64,000 nucleotides of DNA, from contig NW_020312893.1 in NCBI RefSeq assembly GCF_003265705.1, positions 18,941,007 to 19,005,006 on the forward strand, written 5' to 3'. Below, one piece after another: positions 12,956 to 24,073 of the stretch. The notes beneath the pieces were generated by a model. It was not told where the DNA came from, did not search any database, and saw only the letters and a list, made by a program, of their open reading frames with translations. Position 1 is the first letter of the stretch; each line of letters opens with the position of its first letter. This DNA is from Callorhinus ursinus (lineage: Eukaryota > Chordata > Mammalia > Carnivora > Otariidae). Both the position numbers and the translations under genes were made by a program.

Positions 12956-13456
12956 CTAGGAATCCCTCTGGCAATAAATAACAGAAAAGCAACTAGTAGT
13001 TGTTTAAACAAATAAGAAAGAAGTCCATAGGTTGACATTTCAAGGTTGATACAATTGCCCAATAACGCTGGCAGAGACCAAGGCCCTTTCTGTCTTTTGA
13101 ACTTAGCGGGCAGACCTTCATCCTCCTGCTGTTGTTTCATCATCTCAAGATGGTCACTGAATTTTCAAGCATCACATCCATTTTCCATACAGGAAAAATG
13201 AGGAAAGACATTCATTGTGTGACTACTAACACTTTCTCTTTTTATTAAGAGAGCAAAAGTTTTCCATAAGCCCACTCTCCAACAGTTTTCCACTTATATA
13301 TCACTGGTCAGACTAGATCAAGCTAGACCCATAGCTTGAACATGGCTAGGGAGAAGGATATCGCGTGAGTACTTAAGCCAATGAGCTGTGTCCGCAATGG
13401 TCTGCTTGGCAAATATCTTCTCAATTTTTGAGACTGAGCTCAAGAATTATATCTAG

Positions 13457-13655
13457 GGGGGGGTTGCCTGGGTGGCTCAGTCCTTAAGCGCCTGCCTGCA
13501 GCTCAGGTCATGAACCCAGGGTCCTGGGATCAAGCCCCACATCGGGCTCCCTGCTCAGCAAAAGGTCTGCTTCTCCCTCTCCCACTCCCCCTGCTTGTGT
13601 TCCCTCTCTCGCTGTCTCTCTCCATCAAATAAATAAATAAAATCTTAAAAAAAAA
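13457..13655 (+). mobile_element. CAN-SINE, sense
   Basis: GGTTGCCTGGGTGGCTCAGT head and AAATAAATAAATAAAATC tail, flanked by AGAATTATATCT at 13443-13454 and 13656-13667. Confidence 0.93.
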
Positions 13656-14274
13656 AGAATTATATCTTAGGAATTTAGGATATATATAATCATTAAATGA
13701 ATATTTATTAAATACCTAGTACATACCAGGTACTGTTCTGTTCTAGGATCTGGGGATATAGCAATGAACAAAATCCTTCCCCTTGTGAAGCTTTAACCCT
13801 CTGATCCAATATGTCTACTTCTAGTAATTTACCTTTCAGACTACTCTTCAAAAACACAGATGCTCCAAAAACAGACACATAGATCAATGGGACAGAATAG
13901 AGAACCCAGAAATAGACCCTCAACTCTATGGTCAACTAATTTTTGACAAAGCAGGAAAGAATGTCCAGTGGAAAAAAAGACAGTCTCTTCAACAAAGGGT
14001 ATTGGGGAAATTGGACAGCCACACGCAGAAGAATGAAACTGGACAACTTCCTTACACTATACACAAAAAAATAGACTCAAAATGGATGAAAGACCTAAAT
14101 GTGAGACAGGAATCCATCAGATTCCTTGAAGACAATACAGGCAGCAACCTCTTCAACCTCTGCCACAGCAACTTCTTCCCGACACATCGCCAAAGGCAAG
14201 GGAAACAAAGGCAAAAATGAACTATTGGGACTTCATCAAGATAAAAAGCTTTTGCACAACAAAGGAAACAGTCA

Positions 14275-14318
14275 GATTAACATAACAATAAAAATTAAAA
14301 AGAAAATGCTTAAAAAAA
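14275..14318 (+). mobile_element. 44-bp LINE-1 3'-terminus insertion
   Basis: GATTAACATAACAATAAAAA-like sequence (the 3' end of carnivore L1) plus an A-rich tail, between perfect copies of ACAAAGGAAACAGTCA at 14259-14274 and 14319-14334. Confidence 0.85.
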
Positions 14319-14933
14319 ACAAAGGAAACAGTCAACAAAACCAAAAGACAACTGATAGAATGGGAGAAGATATTTGCAAATGACATATCAGATAAAGGGC
14401 TAGTATCCAAAATCCATAAAGAACTTATCAAACTCAACACCAAAGGAACAAATAATCCAATCAAGAAATGGGCAGAAGACATGACAGACATTTCTGCAAA
14501 GAAGACATCCAAATGGCCAGCAGGCACATGGAAAAGTGCTCAACATCACTTGGCATCAGGGAACTACAAATCAATAGCATAATGAGATACCACCTCACAC
14601 CAGTCAAGAATGGCTAAAATTAACATGTCGGGAAATGACAGATGTTGGCGAGGATGCAGAGAAAGGGGAACCTTCTTACAGTGTTGGTGGGAATGCAAGC
14701 TGGTGCAGCCACTCTGGAAAACAGTATCGAGGTTCCTCAAAAAGTTGAAAATAGAGCTACTCTATGACCCAGCAATTACACTACCGGGTATTTATCCTAA
14801 AGATACAAATGTAGTGATCCAAATGGGCACCTGCACCCCAGTGTTTATAGCAGCAATGTCCACAATAGCCAAACTATGGAAAGAGCCCAGAAGTCCATCA
14901 ACAGATGAATGGATAAAGAAGATGTGGTGTATA

Positions 14934-15110
14934 GGGCGCCCGGGTGGCTCAGATGGTTAAGCGTCTGCCTTCAGCTCAGGTCATGATCCCAGAGTCCTGG
15001 GATCGGGTCCTGCATTGGGCTCCCTGCTCCTTGGGAGCCTGCCTCTCCCTCTGCCTCTCTCTCTCTCTCTCTGTCTCTCATGAATAAATAAATAACATCT
15101 TAAAAAAAAA
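14934..15110 (+). mobile_element. CAN-SINE nested in young L1
   Basis: Head GGGCGCCCGGGTGGCTCAG; target duplication AGATGTGGTGTATA at 14920-14933 and 15111-15124 is itself L1 sequence. Confidence 0.95.
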
Positions 15111-15449
15111 AGATGTGGTGTATATATATATACAATGGACTATTACACAGCCATCAGAAAAAATGAAATCTTGCCATTTGCAATGACATGGATGGAACTA
15201 GAGGGTATCATGCTAAGTGAAATAAGTCAATCAGAGAAAGACAATTATCACATGATCTCACTGATATGTGGAATTTAAGAAACAAGACAGAAGATCATAG
15301 GGGAAGGGAGGGAAAAATGAAACAGGATGAAACCAGAGAGGGAGATAAACCATAAGAGACTCTTAATCATAGGAAACAAACTGAGGGCTGCTGGAGGGGA
15401 GGGGTGGTGGGGGGATGGGGTAACTGGGTGATGGACATTGGGGAGGGTA

Positions 15450-15922
15450 TGTTGGGGTTAATGTAGAGCATGAAATCAGCCATAATACCTGGCTTGCTAA
15501 AATGTAACACAGAGGCTGCTGAGGGCAATGGAAGATTTTGGAGAAGGACATGGGCCTTTGGAATGCTGAGGCCTGCATGACCACTCTGCACAGGAATGCC
15601 TTCCCTGAAGCTTTCTTAGTCCAAACAGCTGCGTATGCATTGTCCCTTAGGCTATGTTTAGTAGAGTATGCAGATTAGCATATGTATCTTTCCCATAAAC
15701 AGATCCTCCCAGTTTCAGGAAGACCCCTTGTCACACATCACGTGCTTGAGAAACAGTGATAAGGATTTGTGATGATCCTGAAGGACCAATAAAAGCGGGA
15801 GCAAAGAAGAGCAAAGCGTCTTCATCTCTGAGCGTTGACTCCCTTACCTTCTCCTCTCGTTCACAGCAGTTTGGAGTAATCTTTCATCCATTGCTACAGG
15901 GATTGCTGGCCATTCCTGGTAA
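15450..15922 (+). mobile_element. LTR-like insertion (probable solo LTR) in L1 3' UTR
   Basis: About 470 bp of non-L1 sequence interrupts the L1 3' UTR between GGGAGGGTAT and GTGTTATAATGAGCACTGGG. It begins TGTTGGGG, has a CCAATAAAAG polyadenylation-type signal near 15786 and a CT-rich stretch after it, as in a retroviral LTR. Short flanking GGGTATGT/GGGTTTGT may be a target duplication with one change. The 3' boundary is approximate and the family is not recognised. Confidence 0.6.
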
Positions 15923-16259
15923 GGGTTTGTGTTATAATGAGCACTGGGTATTATATAAGACATGAATTACAGGCCTGTACCCCTGAAACAAATAATATAT
16001 GTTAAGTAATTGAATTTAAATTAAAAAAAACAAACAAAAACACAGATGCTCATTAATGCAATAACTAGAATAACAAAAAAAATTGAATATCAATATGGCA
16101 TTGATTAATTACAATATAAATGTAATAAATCAAGTATCTCAAATGAATATATCTCTCTTAATATAGACATTTATGTTGACATGGATAGTTATCTTCAATA
16201 TATATTTTAATGGAAAAAATGTAAAGCAAAATGTATAGAATAGTAAAACCACACTTTTA

Positions 16260-17310
16260 GAAGAAAATCCATAACAAAATTCATGTGGAATCTCAAAGGA
16301 CCCTGGAGAGTGAAAATGGTTTTGAAAAGAAGAATAAATTTGGAGGATTCACACTTCTTGATTTCAAAATATTACAGAACTACAATAATCAAAGACAGTG
16401 TGGTATTGGCATAAAGATAGATAAAGCGATCAATGAAAGAGAATAGAGATCCCAAAAACAAATCCTCACACAGATGATCAAATGGTCTTCAACAACAGTG
16501 CCAAGACCACTCAAGAGGGAAAACACAGTCTCCAACAAATGATGTTGGGAAAACTAGATATCTACATGCAAAAGAATGAAGTTGGACCCTTGTCTTATAT
16601 AATATACAAAAATTAATACAAATTGGGTTAAAGAAATAAATGTAGGACCTAAAACTATAAAACTCCTAGAAAAAAAAAACAGATGGGAAAAGCTTTATGA
16701 CATTGGACATGGCAATGATTTTTTTTTAGCTATGACACCAAAAGCACAGGCAACAAAAGCAAAAACAGGTAATTGGGACTACATCAAACTTAAAAACTTT
16801 TGTACATCAAAGGACATGATCAACAGAGTGAAAACACATTCTATGGAATGACAAAAAATACTTGCAAATCATATATTTGATTAGGGGTTAATATCTATAA
16901 TATATAAAGAAGTCCTACAACTCATCAATAAAAAAATCAAATAACCAGATTTGTTAAATGAGCAAAAAGCTTGCAAAACATTTCTCCAAAGATGGCTAAT
17001 AAACACACAAGAACATGTCAGCATCACTAATCATCAGAGAAATGCAAATCAAAACCATAGTGATATATTATCTCACACCCATTAAGGATGGCTACTATCA
17101 AAAACAAACAAACAAACAAAAATGAGGATGTGGAGAAACTGGAACTCTGACCACCGTTGGTGGCATTGTAAAACAGTGCAACTGCTCTGGGGAAGAGCAT
17201 GGTGGTTCCTCAAACATCTAAACATAGAACTACCATACGATCCAGCCATCTCACTTTTGAGTATATATCCAAAACAAAAACAAAAACAAAAAAGAAAAGA
17301 AAATTGCAAC
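16260..17310 (+). mobile_element. old LINE-1 ORF2 fragment, sense
   Basis: AAAATTCATGTGGAATCTCA through GGCATTGTAAAACAGTGCAA and CTACCATACGATCCAGCCAT, with many stops. A (CAAA)n stretch at 17100-17120 and an A-rich end. Confidence 0.8.
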
Positions 17311-17399
17311 ATAAACAATTACCAAAAAATTAAAATGTTAGCAGTCTACACCATACTTTTTAATTACATGGGAAAATTACATCATTATGTCTAACTAAT

Positions 17400-18130
17400 T
17401 AGTAAAGTTATTCATGATCATTGCTCTTTTTGGGCTCCTGGACCCAATTTTAATGGGGAAGGGGCAATCCACCCCCCCACACACACATACAAGCCAATCT
17501 CCAGGTACCTGCTGGGTGTTGTATAATTCCACACAATTCTGACATTATCTACCTGGAAATAGCACCAGATTCCACAGGTTAAGGTTTCAGTCCTACAAGA
17601 CTGCTCCATCACCACCACCTCAAACACCAGTTGTAAGCGCAGGCTGTTACCTATGCTTCTGACTACAGTTTGGAGGTTCCAATGGCCCCCTCACTGGGTT
17701 AGATTAATTTGCTAGAGCAGCTCACAGAATTCAGAGAAGCATTTTACTTACTAGATTACCAGTTTATTATAAAAGGATGTAACTCAGGAACAGCCAAATG
17801 GAAAAGATGTCTGGGGCAAGGTATGTGGAAAGGGGTGTGGAGTTTCCCTGCCTTCTCTGAGTACAGCATCATCTTGGCTCTCCAGCCCAGCCAAGAAGCT
17901 CTCCAAACCCAATTCTCCTGGGTTTTTATGGAGACTTCATTACATAGTCATGATTGATTAAAGCATTGGCCACGAGTGATTGATTCAACCTTCAGTCCCT
18001 CTCCCCTCCCCAAGCATCAGGGTATGGGAGTAGAGGACTGAAAGTTCCAATGTTCTAATCACATGATTAGTTCTCCTGGCAATCAGCCCCCCACCCTTAG
18101 GTGGGGTTTAAAAGTCCTCTCATAAACATA
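17400..18130. repeat. probable old interspersed repeat, family not named
   Basis: GCTAGAGCAGCTCACAGAAT, TTATTATAAAAGGATGTAAC and GGGTTTTTATGGAGACTTCA recall a widespread mammalian LTR-type repeat, but I cannot name it. The longest open stretch (82 codons) has no other coding support. Confidence 0.35.
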
Positions 18131-18845
18131 AAAAGAAACATATTTGTCACTCTCAACATTAGGAAATTCCAAGGGTTGGGAGTTGTGAGTCAGGAACCAT
18201 AGACAAAGACCAAATATAAATGGGAAATGTATATTTGGTCATCTGAATGACCAAATGCATATTCTTATAAATCACAATATTGCAGTTACCAAGCCCTGAA
18301 AACCAGAATTTTATATACACACATTTATTAAAGGAACACCATTTTTTCATACTCTTTGCTTTGTAAATAACATGATTTTACCTCCAAATTATACTGTATT
18401 ATTTCAAATTAAGTGATGAGACTACATATTTGTAACTTGCCATGAAAACACATGAATTATAAGAATAATGACTTTTACAACTTAACAGCTTTTAATAATA
18501 TCTTACAAAATATATTCCATTATTTATTTTTTAAACATTGCTATAGTAGTACTAGAAATTGTGGGTTATTTAAATAACCCACAATTCAACTAATGGTTAA
18601 ATAACCTTTGGGCATGACAAAAAACAAATAAATTAGAACATTTAAAGCTCTTAGAACATTACTCAGTTCATCCGTATAGTGTGTACTATGTAATTACTAG
18701 CTATCACCTCTATTGTTGTTGTTAGTATTGTCTTTAACATCTCAGTAATTAAAGCTTGACATATAATTTCACCTTTTTCCTATTCTTAAAATCTGACTCC
18801 ACTGTTTTCTCCTAGACTAAATATAACTCTCTAAAATGAAGGTTC
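18131..18845. other. intergenic, unclassified
   Basis: AT-rich DNA including a local inverted repeat (GGGTTATTTAAATAACCC at about 18563). No gene or repeat recognised. Confidence 0.5.
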
Positions 18846-18846
18846 T

Positions 18847-19054
18847 GGGGTGCCTGGGTGGCTCTCAGTCAGTTAAGCATCTAACTGTTGATTTCAGCTC
18901 AGGTCATGATCTCAGGGTCGTGAGATCAAACCCTACATCGGGTTCTGCACTAGGCGTGGAGCCTGCTTAAGATTCTCTCTCTCCCTCTCCCCCTGCCCTT
19001 CCCCCCATCCCTGTCTCTCTCCCTTTCTCTCCCTCTTTCCCAAATAAATAAATA
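18847..19054 (+). mobile_element. CAN-SINE, sense
   Basis: Head GGGGTGCCTGGGTGGCTCTC; flanked by AAAATGAAGGTTCT and AAAATGAAGTTTCT (one mismatch). A CACACA run lies just downstream at 19170-19183. Confidence 0.92.
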
Positions 19055-19558
19055 AAATGAAGTTTCTGACACTAAAAAGTTCAACAGTGAACACGAGAGC
19101 CTCAGAGAACAAAGTAGATTCACATGGCAGAGTGATGAAACAATCCTGTGTGTGTCAGTGCACACGTGTGCACACACACACACAATTTTTCATTCACCAA
19201 AGGAAAATCCACCCTGCAACATATCCCCTACCTTCCTTCATATTCAAAAATGAACTGCATATAGTTAAAGATAAAAATATAAAATGCAAATACTTAAGTC
19301 AGGAAAACAATATAGCAGAATATTTTTTACAATTTTGGGATGCAAAAGGACTTCCTAATCAGAAAATAAAACCCCTAGACGAAGTTAATGTACAAGCAAC
19401 AGATTTCCTACAAGTGACAATGATGCAGTACATCACTAGTAATCATATCCTTACAAAAGAAAAGAAATATATAATGCACCCCTCCCTATCAGATTAGGAA
19501 AATTCTAAAAGATGTGGAAAAGTAGTCTTGGGCATTGCTGGTAGAAGATAATTGGCAA

Positions 19559-19732
19559 GGGGCACCTGGGTGGCTCAGTCAGTTAAGCATCTGCCTTTGG
19601 CTCAGGTCATGATTCCAAGGTCCTGGGATCGAGTCCTGCATCTGGCTCCTCCCCCTGCTCATGCTCTCTCTCTCTCTGTCTGCTCACTCTTTCTCTCAAA
19701 TAAGTAAATAAATAAATAAATCTTAAAAAAAA
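19559..19732 (+). mobile_element. CAN-SINE, sense
   Basis: Head GGGGCACCTGGGTGGCTCAG; target duplication AGATAATTGGCAA on both sides (19546-19558; 19733-19745). Confidence 0.94.
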
Positions 19733-19800
19733 AGATAATTGGCAAAGTCATTTTAGAAAGTTGACGTGACAATACTACAAAGTTTTAAAGGTGTACACTC

Positions 19801-19989
19801 GGGGCGCCTGGGTGGCTCAGTCGTTAAGCTTCTGCCTTCAGCTCGGGTCATGATCTCAGGGTCCTGGGATCGAGCCCCGTGTCAGGCTCCCTGCTCAGTG
19901 GGGAGTCTGCTTCTCCCTCTCCCTCTGCTGCTCCCCCTGCTTGTGCTCTCTTGCTCTGTCAAATAAATAAATAAAATCTTCTAAAAAAT
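19801..19989 (+). mobile_element. CAN-SINE, sense
   Basis: Head GGGGCGCCTGGGTGGCTCAG; perfect 14-bp duplication AAAGGTGTACACTC at 19787-19800 and 19990-20003. Confidence 0.95.
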
Positions 19990-20003
19990 AAAGGTGTACA
20001 CTC

Positions 20004-21385
20004 TTTGCCCTAGCAAATTCACTATGGACTCATCATACAAAAATACTTCTATGTGCCCGAAAGTATTGTAAGGACAGTCACTGAGTTCTATTGTTTGTAA
20101 TAAGTTGCTTTAATTCAGGCACTGATTCCTCTGTATCGCAACGTAAAATCCCATAAAACAGATTATTTGCAGATATCAGTACTCCTTAGAAACAAAGGAA
20201 CAAATGGACTTTAACTTAAAAGAGAAGACATTAAGCTTTCTGATAATTTTGAGAAACTATGCCAAGCATATTGTTTGAATAGAAGCAATCTGAGGGTGTG
20301 TTACGCTGTTTATCTTTGTACATTCAAATATTTTTCCCAACAAAAATTAAGGAAGGTTAATGAGAGCACAAAGGAGAAACACTCTGATATTTGAGAGACT
20401 CTGGAGATACAATAGTGTCCGAACTCCCAAATTTTCCTCAGGGTACTCGCGCCAAGACAAAGCAAATGCACTCTCTGATAGAGTGAATACAGTAGGCCAT
20501 TCATTAAGCTTTCTGGCTTTGAAGGCGGTTAACACGTAAGCAGCTGAAATGTCCTTGATTTCACTATCAGGAGCTACACTATCCTGAATGTTCTCTTCAC
20601 CTACGAAGTAAACCAAGTGTAACAGTTGTTACCACTAGAGGAGCTACATTCAGTCCCTGGCAAGCACTATACCAATACAATGGAAACATTTTTTCTATGT
20701 ATTTCTGTTAAAACCCATATACCTCCTAATCCTATTTTTTCCGCAATTCCCAAATAATCCTCCCTTGTTTTTAATGGCATGAGTTTTCCTGCATTTTGCT
20801 CCCTTGCTTTCTTTTCCAGGAACTGCCTTTCTTCTTTCCCCTACTTTCTTTCCTATCTTATCCTTTTACCTCAGTTTTTTAACAGTAAGTATTTGCGAAA
20901 TACTTCAAAATTGTATAGAGCTCTTAAATATGATATAAATCTATCAATCTTTTTCTAATGTGATCGTGAATGCCCTAGTTCAAAATTACCATCATCTCTC
21001 ACCTATATAATTGAATTAATTCCCAAATTGGACTCTCTGCCTCCTGGATTGTCTCCTTTCAGTCAGTCTTCCAAATTTCAGTAAAAGTGATCTTTCCGAG
21101 AAGCAAAGCCAGAGAACTGACTCCACTGATCACTCCCCAAGCACCTTAATAGTGCCAACAAGTTCCTTTTTGATTTGCGGCCAGCTTAACCACTTTCCTG
21201 AATACATGGGCATTTTTTTTCTAAACCAAGTACTTTTCATTTCACTGAATGTGTCATGATTATTCTCACCTCCTGAGCCTTTGTATAAATCATTCCTTAG
21301 GTGCTTAGAATACATTTTTCATCTGCTTCTTTCCTCTGGCTAAACACTACTCATACTTCAGAGCTTAATTAAAATTTGGCTGTAC
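20004..21385. other. intergenic; L2-like relic from about 20980
   Basis: 20004-20980 unclassified. 20980-21370 (CTCTCTGCCTCCTGGATTGT, AAAGTGATCTTTCCGAGAAG, TCATACTTCAGAGCTTAATT) fits an antisense LINE-2 relic. No gene. Confidence 0.45.
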
Positions 21386-21574
21386 GGGTGCCTAGGCGGC
21401 TCAGTCGTTAAGCATGTGCCTTCAGCTCAGGTCATGATCCCAGGGTCCTGGGATCGAGCCCCGTATCGGGCTCCCTGCTCAGCCGGAAGCCTGCTTCTCC
21501 CTCTCCCACTCCCCCTGCTTGTGTTCCCTCTGTCGCTGTGTCTCTCTGTCAAATAAATAAATAAAATATTTTTT
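21386..21574 (+). mobile_element. CAN-SINE, sense
   Basis: GGGTGCCTAGGCGGCTCAGT head; AAATAAATAAATAAAATATT tail. Flanks AAAATTTGGCTGTAC / AAAAATTGACCTTGC are only partly alike, so the target duplication has decayed. Confidence 0.9.
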
Positions 21575-21649
21575 AAAAATTGACCTTGCCATAGATTTCC
21601 TTTCCAAGCCCAAGAATGGGTTATGTGCCCCTCTTATGTGGTCTCACAG

Positions 21650-22195
21650 CATCCTGAGTTTCGATAATAATGTTTGGCTACCAAAAGGATGAGATCATGC
21701 CATTTGAGACAGCATGAATGGACCTTGAGGGTATTACCCTAAGTGAGGGTATTATGCTCAGTCTCTCAGACTGAGGAAGACAAATACCATATGATTTCAC
21801 TCATAAGTGGAATCCTTAAAAAAATGTATGAAAAATAAAAGAAGAATGGGACCTATAAATACAGAGAACATTTTTAGTATATGTGCTGCCGAAGCGAGCA
21901 CTATAAATACAGAGAACAAACTGTATTCCCCTCTCCAGTGGGAGTTGGGGAGGGCATGATGGGCAAAATGGGTGAAGGGGAGAGGGAGGTACAGGCTTCC
22001 TGTTATGGAAGGAATAAGTCACAGGAATAAAAGGCACAGAATACGGAATATCATCGATGATACTGTATAGCAATCTTTAGGGACAGATGGCTGACACTTG
22101 CGGACATAGCATAATGTCCACAATTTGTCACTATGTTGTACACCTGAAACCAATGTAATAGGGTATGTCAACTATACTCAAAATGTAAATGGATA
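21650..22195 (+). mobile_element. old LINE-1 3' end, sense
   Basis: Final ORF2/3' UTR phrases: AAGGATGAGATCATGCCATT, GACCTTGAGGGTATTACCCT, ACCATATGATTTCACTCATA, ending near TACACCTGAAACCAATGTAA. Confidence 0.75.
21871..21900 (-). pseudogene. 30-bp U6 snRNA 5'-end retro-insertion
   Basis: The minus strand from 21901 leftward reads GTGCTCGCTTCGGCAGCACA then TATACTAAAA, the first ~31 nt of U6 snRNA. It is flanked by a perfect 18-bp duplication CTATAAATACAGAGAACA (21853-21870; 21901-21918). The first U6 base is shared with the duplication. Far too short to be a U6 gene. Confidence 0.88.
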
Positions 22196-22509
22196 GGTAA
22201 CATTCCATAAAAGCCCATGCACAAAAGATATTTCTAAGAGTGCTAGACGCTTGAAAGAATCAGTAGAGTGCTATCTCAGTGTACACATTGATCAGCAGTA
22301 TGTGCCGTGCGTGACACACTCCTAAAGGAAACATGCACAACAGTTGTTGGTAATAGTGATATCTGAGTGAATTAAACCATACCATTGATTTTAGTAAAGC
22401 ACCATATTTAGTGCTTTGTGCTGCATGTTATACACTCCATATAGGAACATGTCCAAAAGGTGATCCTGGCAATGCTGGATTCATGAATGACTCAGTGCAC
22501 TGCTATTCC
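22196..22509. other. intergenic, unclassified
   Basis: No gene or recognised repeat. Contains similar phrases GTGCTATCTCAGTGTACACA and AGTGCTTTGTGCTGCATGTT but no clear tandem unit. Confidence 0.4.
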
Positions 22510-22740
22510 CAAATAAAAAGATACAAAATATAAAAAAGAACCAATCACAGTTGAAGAACACAATAACCAATAAAAATACACTAGAGGAAATCAAGAGTAG
22601 ATTAGGAGATGCAGGAAAATATATCAAAGATCTGGAAGACAAGGTAATAATAGAAAACACCCAAGCTGAAGAGCAAAAAAGAAAAGAATTTTTTAAATGA
22701 GGAAAAGTTAAGGAATCTTTTGGACAAGTAAATAAACATT
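22510..22740 (+). mobile_element. LINE-1 ORF1-region fragment, sense
   Basis: GTTGAAGAACACAATAACCA, AAATACACTAGAGGAAATCA and ATATCAAAGATCTGGAAGAC correspond to the coiled-coil part of L1 ORF1. Small decayed fragment. Confidence 0.65.
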
Positions 22741-23218
22741 TGTATTTCAGGGGTCCAAATAAATAATACTGTTTGCCTACTGTATTTTTATCCTTTGCTT
22801 ATTTGTCTGCTTTCACACTCATAGAACATAAGACCTTTTAGTGCATATCTGTTTCTACATATTTGACCTCTCCATCTCCACAATTTTGCATGATACTTAG
22901 CCTTACTAGGCTCAATAATTACTTATAAAACAACCAGATGAATGGATGGATGAAATAGTTTATCTGATTAGGGATTGTTGAGGAGTAGCATATTTAGAAG
23001 ACTGTAACAAAATTTGTTTGTATAGTAGATGATAAATTGGGTTCTTTGTTATGCACAGTAGGTCAAAGCTTTTTTTTTTTTTTTGAGGTCCTGCTACTTC
23101 TTTTTTCATCTTTTCACTTTCTTAATACAGGAAAATATTTTCTATCATCACTCTTCCAGGGTCTGGCTCTTCATCCACAATCAGGTAATATCCCTAAGGT
23201 CAAAAACCTATTACTGTA
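22741..23218. other. A2M upstream region, unclassified
   Basis: AT-rich sequence with a T run at 23071-23084. No exon or repeat recognised. Confidence 0.5.
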
Positions 23219-23413
23219 GGGGCGCCTGGGTGGCTCAGTCGGTTAAGCGGCTGCCTCCGGCTCAGGTCATGTTCCCAGGGTCCTGGGATCGAGACCCGCA
23301 TCGGGCTCCCTGCTCTGCAGGAGCCTGCTTCTCCCCCTCCCACACCTCCTGCTTGTGTTCCCTCTCTCGCTGTGTCTTTCTCTGTCAAATAAATAAATAA
23401 AATCTTTAAAAAA
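23219..23413 (+). mobile_element. CAN-SINE about 0.5 kb upstream of the A2M promoter
   Basis: Head GGGGCGCCTGGGTGGCTCAG; perfect 17-bp duplication AAAAACCTATTACTGTA (23202-23218; 23414-23430). Confidence 0.95.
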
Positions 23414-23430
23414 AAAAACCTATTACTGTA

Positions 23431-23739
23431 ATCCAATACCATTTCCATAGGGAACTATTGAATTCTGAAAGTGCTTCAACATTTGAGTAAGCATATTTAA
23501 TGGAGGACTTGCAGGCATGCTGACTTGAAGTGAAATAGCTATTTTGAGCCTGTCCAGTGTTGCTTAAATTGTAGCTTCCCTTGCCAACTATTCAGGCAAG
23601 AGATGTGAGGAAAACCATAAAAGGAGCAGTGGGGAAGTGGACCGAGGGACTAAGAGAGAGAAGGGGTTGAAAAGCTGATTAGCTGCTTCACAGTAAAACC
23701 CAGAGAAAGTGAGCACTAACGGTAATGTGGATTTTATCC
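23431..23739 (+). promoter_or_regulatory. A2M proximal upstream region
   Basis: Repeat-free 300 bp just before the STAT-like sites. No individual element identified with confidence. Confidence 0.35.
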
Positions 23740-23770
23740 CTCCAGGAATTCTATTCAGCCCATCCGGAAA
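23740..23770 (+). promoter_or_regulatory. tandem STAT-like sites upstream of A2M (candidate IL-6 response element)
   Basis: CTCCAGGAA (23740-23748) and ATCCGGAAA (23762-23770) each match the STAT consensus TTCCNGGAA at 7-8 of 9 positions. They lie about 150-180 bp upstream of the predicted start site. That is where, from memory, the IL-6/STAT3 acute-phase element of rodent A2M sits, and the first site keeps the GGAATTCT core. Function here is inferred. Confidence 0.5.
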
Positions 23771-23887
23771 TAACCTTGACTGTAATTAGGCCCCTGAGAG
23801 CAATGACCCTTTCAGAGACCGGTCAGAAACCTCTACTTTGTTTAGACACCATGTGTGGGTGGAACTTCCTGTTTGCACCAGGAGCAG

Positions 23888-23894
23888 TATAAAG
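23888..23894 (+). promoter_or_regulatory. TATA box of A2M
   Basis: TATAAAG about 30 bp upstream of the position where the human A2M transcript begins by recalled sequence similarity. It is the only well-placed TATA element before the start codon. Confidence 0.8.
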
Positions 23895-23917
23895 CCTAGT
23901 TGCTCTGAGGAATGTTT

Positions 23918-23987
23918 GGGACCAGACCAGTTGCAGGGAGCAGGGTACAATACAGTCTGGTCTCCTCAGGGCCATTTTCCCTGCAGC
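23918..23987 (+). other. A2M: A2M 5' UTR (start approximate)
   Basis: About 70 nt of leader, similar to the human A2M leader as recalled (GGGACCAGA...GGGTACAATACAGTCTG). The ATG at 23988 has A at -3 and G at +4, a strong Kozak context, and no upstream ATG lies in the leader. The exact start site is inferred from TATA spacing. Confidence 0.7.
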
Positions 23988-24073
23988 ATGGGGAAGAACA
24001 AACTAGTTCATCCAAACCTTTTTCTCCTCCTTCTGGTCTTCCTGCCTGCAGATGCCTCAGTCTCTGGAAAACC
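23988..24073 (+). CDS. A2M: A2M exon 1 (coding part): signal peptide
   Basis: Residues 1-28 plus two bases of codon 29. MGKNK followed by a leucine-rich core and ...ADA, then SVSGKP; predicted signal cleavage after Ala23 as in human. Donor CC|GTGAGT. Confidence 0.97.

Larger units (their letters stand above)
13866..16034 (+). mobile_element. young 5'-truncated LINE-1 carrying three nested insertions
   Basis: ORF2 C-terminus and 3' UTR, with a perfect 17-bp target duplication CAAAAACACAGATGCTC (13849-13865 and 16035-16051). Inside it lie a 44-bp L1 3'-end insertion (14275-14318), a CAN-SINE (14934-15110) and an LTR-like element (15450-15922). An old repeat with GGTACTGTTCTGTTCTAGGA sits just upstream at 13690-13790. 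Confidence 0.93.

Noticed and set aside
21871..21900. U6 snRNA gene
   Set aside because: Only the first ~31 nt are present, with target duplication on both sides; no promoter or remaining RNA.
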